Positions 14,301 to 26,300 of a stretch of 64,000 bases of DNA are shown in pieces. The notes below the pieces were generated by a model. It ran no database searches. It saw only the letters and a program-made list of their open reading frames with translations, and was not told where the DNA came from. Positions within the stretch are counted from its first letter, which is position 1. Each line of letters opens with the position of its first letter. Source of the stretch: Augochlora pura. Taxonomy: Eukaryota > Arthropoda > Insecta > Hymenoptera > Halictidae. Made by a program: the position numbers and the translations under genes. The DNA is taken from NCBI RefSeq assembly GCF_028453695.1, contig NC_135776.1:18050663-18114662 (forward strand). The letters run 5' to 3'.

Positions 14301-17300
14301 AACTGTTTAAGGTCCGAGCGGAGGTGGATAGAAAAGGAATTACCTCGGCCACAAATATTTTACGATGTCTCGAGAAACGCGGTTGCGGCAAACCTAATTG
14401 CTGCGTGGAGGCAGAAGTGCATTTGTACGTACGACCATTTTATAAGAGGGTAAAATCTGATGGCGAACTTTGGACCGATTTTATCTTTCTCAAAGAGGGT
14501 ATTATTTATCTTATGGGTTTTCCAGGTCCATTATTGATTAAGAATTCTATCGAGTGGCTTGCAAACAAGGTTCGAACTTCGACTGATTGAATGCGAAGAA
14601 TTTCATCCGATTGAATTTCAAAATAAGCATTGAACAATAAATTTTTTAATACTTCGTGGTTTAAAGAGGCATAATATGTAGTTCATTTATCTTTTTAATA
14701 TGTTTTCATGTGATATGTCAATTTTATTTTCTTAAATGGAATGCTATGTTTTTTTTTATCGGAATATGGAATAATATCGAATTCTAAGTGAACAAGTATT
14801 GACCTATATTAACCCTAAGCCCAATAGCTAAAATTATTTTTGAAAAATAATGATGAAAATAATATCTTTCACTTTTTCTGTTAACTTTTTCAAATTTCAT
14901 TGTACGCATTTTATGAAACAATATTGCAATATTAACAATATATGCTTCGCTATAATATGTACGTTTAGTTTAACCCTTTCAGCGTCGAACAACTTGCCTT
15001 TGCTCATACGTCGTTTCTTTATATATTTTTATGAAATAACAGTCTCTCTTCTCGAATTTTCTAATTATCAGAATTTATAAAATTATCACGATTCTTTGTC
15101 GACAATTTGTTAAACTATACCAATCAAGCGCGACGTATTTTGTTCAGGTGCACGCGATCGGTCGGCACTGAAAGGGTTAACAAGACGAAGGGTTAATCGA
15201 GCATTAACGATACCGCAGTTCCTTAACTTTTGCCGGTAAGTGTACACCGAACTTGACCCTGTCCCGTTCCCAAAAACCACCGAAGAAAATTCGTTTTCCC
15301 GCGGGAACACGTTCGCCTCGTATTAAGATAAAACTACGAGCACCGTTGGAAAACACCGCAACCGCGTGGCAGCGCAGAAAAAGTCTTCTGTCTTTATTCG
15401 GCATCGCCGATTTTTATTTTCCTTTGAAGAAAATATGAAAGGGAATACGTGGCTTTCGAGCCAAATGTTTGCGGAGCAAATAGAACGAGTTACTCGTGAC
15501 AGTAATTGTCTCATTCCGTCCGGTTCGATCCCTCCCGGCGCTCGAACTTGCCTCGCGGAAAAATAAATCTGCTTGTAATGATTCGTCAAGCATCCGTCGT
15601 AGCATCCCTTCCCGACGTATTTACGTCACCGGATTTATTTCGATTGCAAATGAAATCGTGGCGCGTACGGGGCTCCGGCGTTGATCACTTTAATCAACAA
15701 AGAGTACGACAATTATGAAACGTACGGCGACTTCTATTAATAGGAACAAGGTAGTTAATAACTTCGTTGGAATCAACCTGGTGGCACGCATATCTGGATT
15801 AACAAATGATATTGCAACTTTGTTCGATGCCCGGGGAAGCGATAATTTGTTACCAATTAAAGCGCGACGCGTTCCTCGCGTGGGCCCTTTATCGTGCGCG
15901 ATAAAGCGTCGTTTGTGCCGGAATACTTCTCTAATGTAACCTCGCGTTCGTGTCACCTTCTTTTCAGAATTGACGCCGCGCGTTCGTGTGTGACGCCACT
16001 TGCCACGGGTCAAAAGCAGTGGGATGTAATTGCTTTTTTAACTTCGCGGAATGATTTATTTTTAATAAAGAGCCAGCGTTATTTATTGGCGCACATTTTA
16101 TTGGCGCACATTTTATTGGCGCACATTTTATTGTTTTACATTGTTTCGTGAACGTACAACGTACAGGGTATCTTAAAATTGTGTGACAATATGAAAATTT
16201 AAAATTGTTTAACAATACGGGGTACCCGAGGTCATTCGAAGGAACTTTCGTCTTTGGACAATTTTTTCTTCGAGGCATAGCTGACGAGCTATTGCACGTT
16301 CATTTAATGATCCTTCGATCGTAAGATCGTCATCGGGGGTACCCTTCATTTTCTTCGAACGATCAAACTGTAACGATCGTCTGAAAAACCTGCCCTATAC
16401 GCCCTAAAACCATGCCCTAGAATATCCTATACATGGACTAAATTTTCACCGGGATAGTGCGACGGATTCACGAAGTTGTAAAATGGATCGAGGCGGACGG
16501 CGCGCGTCGCCGATATTTGAAAGCAAAAGCCAACTCGAAGGAACGGGGCAACTCGCCTCTGACCCGCTTGTAAATAGAAATTACGTTACTCCTCGGATCG
16601 AGTGATTTAATAAAAGTCGTCCGTCTTCGCTGCAAAACTACGAGTCCCGTTTGAATTTATAGCGCCGCCCATAACGATCAACATTTTATCCACTGTTGTA
16701 CCACGTCCAATGCGTTCCGATTAATTGATAAAGATTAAGCGACCAAATGGATCCAGTATTTCTTCGTATCTCTATCGTATACAAGACACAATCAAAATTG
16801 TTAAAGAAATAGCAAAAAGTGAAAGAATAAAGTTTTCTATATAATTTAAGGGACTTGATTGCATGCCTTGAGAAAAAGGGTTAACTAAACCTCGATTTAT
16901 TAGTTGTCCAAGTTGACTGCTTATATTTATATTGTATATTAATATCATGTATTATTATTATTATTATCTGTAGTATATATAATTATTAGTATCGATGTTA
17001 ATATTATATATTATTATTATAAGCTTTTTGCATCGAATAATATTTGATATAGATAGTATTACAACGAGTTCAATATTTATTATAAAACACCAAATGAATA
17101 TATCATACGTTGTTACATAAAAATTTAAAGTGCTTAACTGTGTTAATTGAAGAAGTTACCCTGAAGTTTCATTTACTAATTGTGCAACTCGATTATAGAG
17201 CTCTATGCAGTACATTCACTGTAGTGTCTGACCATTGCTCGGTGTTTCTACTTGCGAATGTTTCAGCTTACGTAGCCTCGTGAATATCCACGATTGTAAC

Positions 17301-20300
17301 AGAACATACTGTTGCATTTAGTTTATTAACAGTTTCTATACGTGTCGCGCATGGATGGGACTGAAAGGGAAGAACAGGTTTTTAGAGAAATGATTTTATT
17401 GTTTAATGATAGCGTTCTTCGTGTATCGAATAGTATATTAAAGTTTTTAATGCATTAAATAGTGTTATTAATATATTAAATAGTGTTATTAATATATTAA
17501 ATAGTATTATTAATATAAGTCAATACTGTCTTGTATTGTTTACATATGTCATGATTTCTAACCACGTCTCTCAAGTTAAAAATTTATTTCTCTACACCTT
17601 AATCGAATGACAAGCGATATTTAACTGCATTTTGCACGAATAGAAGAAATAAAAGAAATTACACATCGTTGCTTGGAAAACTTTGAACTTTAAACACTTT
17701 AACGTATTATTAACTATTTCTACCTTTTCACCTTTATTTGTTAATCGGGCGATAATTGAACCGTTCATTGGACAAATTGATTAACTCCATAAAAAGTGGA
17801 GAAACGCATTGAAATAATGTGTATTGTCTTTGAAAATTCCCTTTATTATTTAAATCGAAATATATATATATCGCAGAACGTGTAAACAGAAATGTAACTT
17901 TCAGCTAACATTTGTATTTATTCTATCGTTACTTGAATTGTTTCCAGTCCACCTATAAAACCAATTCGTCCAATCATCAGCACGTATAATGCATTTTCAA
18001 GTAAATACTGCAGCACGCAGTACTCGGATCATAATCAAAGTTACGAACAGTAATAAAAGCAGAACGCGATGTTCATTCGACCGCGGTGAATCGTTGAACA
18101 CATAACAAATATTAAACGTTGGGCGGGTATATCACGTGGGCATGCTTTTTAAAACAAACATGTTTAATTATGTACACGCAACGATATACCTAATCCGCGA
18201 ACGCGGGATCCGAAATTACGCGTAATTGCTTTAGCAAAGTCGCTTACACGCCCTGATAACGCTGCGTAATTGCATTATCTCGTAATAACGTTAACAAACA
18301 ACTTTTGTTCGACGCGCCCACCTCCCCCCCCGTCCGATTGTATCAATTCGGCGATTCGAAGTGAACGCGATCCGAAAAATCGTGTTCTAATTCTATTAGC
18401 GTCCAACGCTAATATTCTTTATAACATGGACGTACCTAGCCGGTTATTTTTGAGTTTAGTTTAATTCCGGTCCTCCATTTATTACAGTCCACGCATGTGA
18501 CGTCACGATTTGTCGCTATTACTGACGACACCATGACGCCCCAACAAATTCGAACGAATTGGAATTTCGCGTCTACGCGACGCTCTAAAAGTGCACGGCG
18601 ATTATGCGACACGCGAGGCGAGGATTATTACAATATCTCGGGATTAGGGTAACGTGGCGTCTCCTTGCGTAGAAAACGTTTAATTGAAAGCGTATGGGAT
18701 AAGTCGCTTAGCTTCGTTGAAGTATAACGATTATTAATTAAGTTACGTTTACTGAAATATCGATAAAACTTCGCTGATGTATGAAAATTCTGTCTTGATG
18801 GTAAAAAGTAACCACGGCATAGTGTAAACGGTATTTACATACATTAAAAACTTTCGGGTTTCTCTATTCGCTATTGCAATCTCGAGAAAAAAGTTTCGCT
18901 GCTTTTTATTCTGCAGAGAGTTTCATGGGAAATTCACGGAAGCTATGAATTTCTGGTTTCCAGCGTTTTTAGATTTGATTTTAGGTTATGTCAAATCGCT
19001 TATTACACTTAATAGTTATTTACTGATTATTATATACATTGTTTATTAACGATGCTTGTAAGAGGGTTAATTTCTAACATCGAGTGTGAGAAGGTTGATT
19101 AATTAATTAAATTCCACGTTTCGAAGTTTTTCGTGATATTTAAATAAAATAATGCTTTTTTAATCCCTAGTTGCACCAATTTCTTTTTAAGATCATAGTG
19201 ATCAGCATTTCTTCGATTGCTATAGTTTGTTATAAGAAAAAGAGACTTCATATTTATTTTAGTGTTTAAATATTGCTGACAAGAGAGTGGTGGTTGATTT
19301 CGATTTAAAGGAATGGAATAATATTCACACTTAATAAAATTATAATATAATTCAATTAACATAATATATAATAAAATTAACACAATTATATGAGAAGTCT
19401 TCGCCATGTGTTTGATTAGTTAAATCACGGTAAGGGGTTAATTACTTCATTATGGTAGCAAAAAGGTATAGATAACTGCAATATTTTGCGTGCACTTACT
19501 AATTACGTACTAATTATTCGAAACGTTTTCCACTTCGCGTTTTATACTAATCACATATTAGGACAATTGTCAATTGTATTTTGAAAAAATTGGGCGCGTG
19601 TGTAATAATGGGGAAATTCGGTACGCGTTAATAAAACTTCAGCGCGGGTATTTGTATTTCATGGTTTAAAATGTGGAGTTCGGGGTGTTTGACGTTGAAA
19701 CAGGAACATTCGCAAGTAGTTCGAGCTTCTCCGACTTCTCCTCATTAAAGGAAAATTACTTAAACGCTACTTCTTAATTAGTTGTTAACGTGGAGCAGAA
19801 AGGTAAACGGAATGTTACACAAGTCAGAAAGATACACCGCTTTGTAACGCATTGTTCAAACAGTGAATATACGCAGAATGTTACAAATTTACAATAACAA
19901 TCCTTTTATTCGAGTGTGCGTTTAATATCGTAGGTAAATGATAAATAAATTATTCATTCCATTTTGCAGGTAAACAATAATAAATGTAGGTAAAAAGTAG
20001 CAGTCGGAAATTAAGAAATGTAATTCAGAATTGTTAAATGAAAATGTCTTTTGTTAAATGCAATTGTTAGTTGAGCTTCATTTTCTCAAGCTCAACATAT
20101 ATTCTTCTGTTTTGAAAAGTTCGATTGATAAATTTATATTATATTTATATTTATGTATATTATAATATAGCGACGTAAATTTTACCAAAATTGATTGAGA
20201 ATTAAATAAATTAAATTTTAGATTACAGTTCCCAGTATAATTAATTCTGCTTCATAAGAGACCCCATAATTTACTATGTCAATTATTTTATACATAATTT

Positions 20301-23300
20301 GGATCTTCGAACCTTTATAAATCGTATCTTAAAAATCTGAGTCCCCTAAATTCCAATTTGAGGTTATAATTCACATTATATTAAACCCCGTTTCATACGA
20401 AATCTACTATAATTTACTAATTCTAATAATTTAGCAATAAAGTCGAATAAACTAAAACTATTAGCTTCACGAGAACATAATTCCCGTCAATGCTGGGACG
20501 TCTAAAAAATTAATGGACCGACAATAACAACACCGTTGTCCGTCATCGCCGTCACGAGAATTACTATAGCGCCCGATAAAAAGCGACTAAACCAACTGAA
20601 AATCACGGGGCGGCCTGTCACGTGTCCGCGCGTTACGCAACACCCGGGAAACGTTCAAAAAACGATGTTCATTAATCAGACGATCGGACAACACTCACTC
20701 TGCAATCAATACAATAACGGCCGCGTTACCAAATAACGACCATATAACGAACTCGCGGCGATATATAAAGTAGTTGCCGGGCAACGGTGGATCTTGTCTA
20801 ACGATTACATATTTTCATGTGTTGCGTAATGAGAGAGGGCACTTCGTTTTTCTCCACGGTTCGCCGCGGCGGTCTCGTTCCGCTCTATTTCGCGAGAACG
20901 ATTTTTATCCGATTCCGAGATTACCGGACCTTTTCGTGGATAAGATTGCTGTGCGCCGGATAGCGGACCGACAGTTTCACCGCTACGAAAACACTTGGAA
21001 ACCGACGGTGGAAGAGAGTATAGTTAGAAACTTATTACACTTGTGTGTCTCTGTTTCCTGTTTACTATAGCGGAAGACTGAATCGCAGAACGATATTTTA
21101 TTTTGCTTGATGCACTCGCGCTGCACTTAACCTCTTAGTCACGGCTGAATTTTCGCGAATGAAATTTTGCCGAACCAAGTTACCATTTTTCTTAATATAC
21201 AATTTTCTTTGGTATAGTTATGTATAGTAGTGGCTATATGCAAAATAAAATAACTATTATTATATTTAATAATACAATTGAGTAAAACATCCATAAAAGC
21301 CACTATAAGGGCGCGTCGTGTCTAAGAGGTTAAAAGCCAAAAATTATATTAAGCGTTGACTTTTGACTGTTTCTGTTATAGCAAAGCATTGCGCAAATAT
21401 ATCGTAAAATATTGATTAAAAAAATATTATTATTGATGTGAATAATAACGAAATAAATTTCGAAAATTAGTGACATAACCTCTAACAGTTTTTAAGGCGT
21501 TTGGTTGGTTCTAATATATTAACGCATAACGCGAATATATCGTGAAACTTTAATTAAATGATACCATTATCGATATGAACAACAACAATATTAATTGAGA
21601 AAATTAGTGCCTCGCCACCATTGATTCAGCGCGAATTAGCTCTAGCAGAGACGCAGACATTTTCTCATGTTGCAGCGAAAGCAATTCCAGATCTAAGTGC
21701 ACCGGACCGTAAGCATCAGGTCCAGCGTTAGTCCTTCAGAGGATCGGTAATAACAACGATTGTTAACGAGCTGGTCAAGACGGTAACAAGTTGTTTGTAA
21801 TTCTGGAAAAGACATCTAATGCCCTGTCTGAAAAGGGACGTAGCTTTTCTTTTTTTCTAAAAGGCAGTATTTTCTTCCATCCGACTTCAAAGTGAACGCT
21901 GATTAGCATCGTATTTCTTAACGGATTAAAAGGGTTTGCTTAATTATCCTTTTTTTACGGAAAATGAGGAGAATGCCACTACAGTATTCTTATCGACGGT
22001 ACGCTGGCATTCTCGATGACTTTCGACGTGTAATAGGAGAAAATCATTCAACAGTGTAAAGAAGTAAAAGTTATTATTTGCAATACTATTATTTCCTAAA
22101 CGTAGCAATTATTAAAAGTTTTTTCCTTTCTCTAACTTTTTATAATAAATAATATGATTATAACAAGTCACTGTTATCTATTAATCATTTTCTCTATCTA
22201 TTAAAAATAATATTTAATGACCTAGGCGAAAATGTTAATTTTGGTTAAAATAATTAGAAATCTTCTTTAATTTCATTGATAATTAATTGCGTCGAATAAA
22301 CAATTGAATCATATTTATAGATATAATTGTAATTCCATTATGTATAGTTTTAAACCCGTTTCACTATGTTAAATCGTTGAATTATGCGAAAGATAATTAG
22401 AATGATATTTACAAGTACCACGAGATATAATTTTTTGTATATAATTGTCAATTCTTCGCGATCTCCGAGGCATGCGATAAAGTTAATTTAATTAAGAAAC
22501 TTTGTGCAAACTTGCATCGGAACTACTGTTTTCTAAAATGTCGACGAGAGATTGTCATAAATATCGAATCGAAGTTTCGTAATTAGGTTCGGCATGGTGT
22601 TCTTTTCTATATTGTGAAGTTAATAATAAATATGTATATTAAATACCTTAAACGTTATAAATTAAAATGAAATCTAATATTGTAAAGCTAATAATATATA
22701 TTTATACTAAATATTGTTAACATCATAAAGTCAAATGAAATCTAATATTCTAAAATTAATAATGTCTCATTAGCGATAACATTAATAGTATTACATTGTA
22801 AAATCATTGCAACAGAAGTAATTAAACAATCGAGAGAGCGTTATTTTAATCTACGTAGAATATATAAATCTAAATAACAAGTTTACGCTTGATATTAAAG
22901 AAAATTTAATTACGCAAAGTTTCGTTTTTAACGACTCAAGTTCGATTGTTTTTAACGACTTTAGTTCGTAACTTTGGTCTAAATTTTCAAAAGACATCCT
23001 CGGTGAAACGAGCGCTTCCATTTTAATACTGTATTTGCAAAGATTCCAGGAAACCTTGGCAAAACTGTCTACCAAAGTTCGCAATACCTTTATCATTTAT
23101 GAAAACCGTTCTGTAACATAAAACTGGAACAATATCACTTCATTCCGACGAATGACACTCGATTCGGTTGTAAACGAATGCAAACGTCATCGGTGCACGC
23201 TTTTAAAACGTCAGATTTTATGTGAGTTATCAACGGTTTGCAATTACAGGTACTTGCAAATCATTCGATAAAACGGTTCAAAAGATCAAGAAATGAAATT

Positions 23301-26300
23301 GCTACGCGCGTTGCTAATGAATTTTACACTTCTCGCTTTTCAATCAAATATTTTCATATAAAATTTTGACGTCACATCACATTTTACTTTCTAATTATAG
23401 TTCAATTATAGTTAATATCGTGTCTAAATAGATTTAACAAAAATCACGTATCATTAAGATCATTGACATACCTTTTACATTTTACAAAGATTTTACATTA
23501 TCGAATCACAGAGAAATAGTAAACTTAAAAATAATCAACGTCGTTCATATTAAAAAATTAACGCAGATTTAGAAATCAATTCTCGAAGTTCTCTTACAAA
23601 TATAATTTGATCTAAAAATAATTCCATTTCGATTCTAATTTTCTATTTTCGGTCTCGTCGATGAAATCGCATTTCGCGCGACATTGTTTATAGCGACACC
23701 GTTGACTCGAGCGCAGAGCGTACGGACGAATAAAATATTGACGCGGCCACGTGGTGTCCACGCGTACGAAAGAGAAATTGTATCCCGAGGATAGACCTAG
23801 AAATTTGTCCTTAAATAACGTATTCGCGCTTGATCGGATATCGATCTCTGTATTTCGAAACGAAGCGAAGGGGTCTATAGGGCGAGAGGTGTAAGTCAAT
23901 AAAGCAGCCACCGGCCGGTCAGACATTACAGAGAGGCCGGCGGAGTCGGCATAAAATATAGTTCCGCGTATATAAAATATAGTTTCCCGCGCGTCGAATG
24001 ATCGCGAGTAATAAGATCTCGATCGAATAGAAGAGGGGCTGGCTCCGTCGCGAATGAGACGATTAAAGGAAATAGTAAAATCTTCGGACGCGGCGAACGA
24101 TTTTTATGAGTCTTTCGGCGAAGTTCTTATCCCGGTAATGGAGGAGAGTTGTCCAATGACGCTCGTTCGACTAAATGGTGCTTCATCAGTCTCCTCGCTA
24201 TCATTTTGTGCAACAGAGTGCCGTGGAAACGGCGAGGGACGTAATCTATTAAACAGACCACGTAATTACGAGATAAGCGAGGAGAATAATTCAATTTTCT
24301 CTGTGATTATTCCCTTGACCTTTAAACGATTTTTATTCGTATTTACAGGAGCTATTGGCAGCAGTGTTTTATACTAAAGCATAGTTCTCGATGATCCATA
24401 AATAAATTGTATTTTTTAAATAAATGTTTCGAAAGCCTTTTTCTACCATTTTAATTAGTATTGCATATGATCTTAGTAGGATGTAGTAAAAATATGTTTA
24501 TCTGTGTCAAAGTTATTCTCTCTATATAAATTTAACTCTGATTTTGATATAAATTTCATTCTGATAAAAATACGTAAAATACGTGATTTATTATTTCTAC
24601 AAGAACACTCGAATTTTCGATTTTGTCCAGCTAGTGTTGGATACTCGTAAACAACACAATAGTATATAATAATATATAATACAGATTTAAAACATAATCC
24701 AGAAACTAATTTTCACTATAAAATGTTCGAATAAACTGAATTTATAAGAATTTTTAAACCACGAGAAAGTTAGAGCATTAAACGCTGCAACATATTCGAC
24801 TTTTCAACATTTCAGCTCCTTTATTAAATTAATTTCATTCTGTACAGTTCATTTTGATTTTTGACGGCTCATACCTGCCGGTCAATGTTAAAGTAACATA
24901 ATCAAAAAGGTAAACGAATCATTCCTTGTATTTTACAACGAACTTCTGGAACGGTCTTTTATCAAAAGAAAGGAAAACCCCGTTGTCCTAAGCGAAACGG
25001 TAAATTAAAATTCCGCGAAATCCCCATTGCCATTTCGAGATTACATTTTTCTGGTGAACGTCGCGCCGTGTCGCCGACGCGACGCGTAACCGTAGCCTTT
25101 TCCTCGAACAGTTTCGGCGGAGCGCAATCATGATAAGCGTAACAAAGTGCGAACAGTTTCTGTCGAACCGAACTTCTCGACGGCGCGGCGCCGAGAGACG
25201 GCCGCTCTCGCCGCAAGCGTTGGCGACCGCGCGCCGCTCAACGTCTATACGCAGCAAAATGTAGGTTGCAGTAATTTAGCTACGCCCGTGCACGCACGTT
25301 TTTTAACAAATTAAGTGGACGTTATTAATTACGGTAATTAACGATTTCGAACGGTTTGCGTTGCGAAAAGGAGTCTTCCGGTGAAATAAAAATTCAAAAT
25401 GAAAGTAACGTTTTAAGAAAGGGGTGCCGGGGTGTTGAATTTTGCAAAAGGAAATTTCTTACCTCTATTTTTAGTATGATTTTTATTTCATTATTATAGA
25501 TATTTTTTAATTGTTAAGCTCTCGACATTTTTGTGAAAGCTGAATCATTCGTAGCAGCAGAGAAATTGAATTTTTGAATCAAATAGGAGTTCAACGACGA
25601 TTTAATTAATTATCCTGTGAATAATTATATTTCTAAAATCTGATAAATGTTCAATAATTTATTATTGAACCAAGTATGGTTCTGTCGAGTCTGCATAATT
25701 TGTGTTACACAGAAAATTGACGACATATCTGTGCAATAAATTCACAGAATAATCAAATAACGCTGCACCGTTTAAAACATCAAATAAATATATAATTCGT
25801 TATTTGTTACAACAAATCATCTAATCGATAGAAGTATCGTATCCTCAGTTTGTTTAAAAATTTGCGCGAAGCTCTGCTGCGACGGATCAACGACAGGTTC
25901 AATCAATGTCGCGTCAAATCGAACTCGCCTCTTGCCACGCACGGATTGTATATCCAATATCGCCTCTTCTTTTTTTAAAGTTTAAAACAACGCGGCAGAA
26001 ATATACGTACAGGAAAAACCGCGGCGCGCTATAAATACCACTGTTCCGCATATGCGCGCGAAAACAATAAGTAGAGAAAGACCAATTTGTTTCATTCACT
26101 CTGCCAGCGCGCATTGTACTCTAGAAGAGCGTTCAACCTTTTCTTTTTTAATTGCCGCGAAGTTACCAATTAAATATACATTCGATAACTCCGCTTAGTT
26201 CATTGAGTTCGATCGATCGCGGCTCGATGGTTTTTTAGCAGATCCCATAAAACTAGCATCGAAAACAAAAATGGGCGTTGAAGAGCGCAACGGAATCGAA

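Noticed and set aside
15515..15535. GGTTCGATCCC resembling a tRNA B box
   Set aside because: No A box at the right distance upstream and no acceptor stem; not a tRNA gene.
15253..15939. Cluster of short frames on both strands
   Set aside because: Again a CpG-rich patch; no splice logic and no recognisable family.
15894..16278. Open frames over the 15-bp repeat (repetitive LLAHIL / APIKC strings on both strands)
   Set aside because: They arise only because the repeat unit is a multiple of three and lacks stops; no other protein character.
24962..25257. Arg-rich frames of 84-89 codons
   Set aside because: CpG-rich patch artefacts overlapping each other; no family signature.
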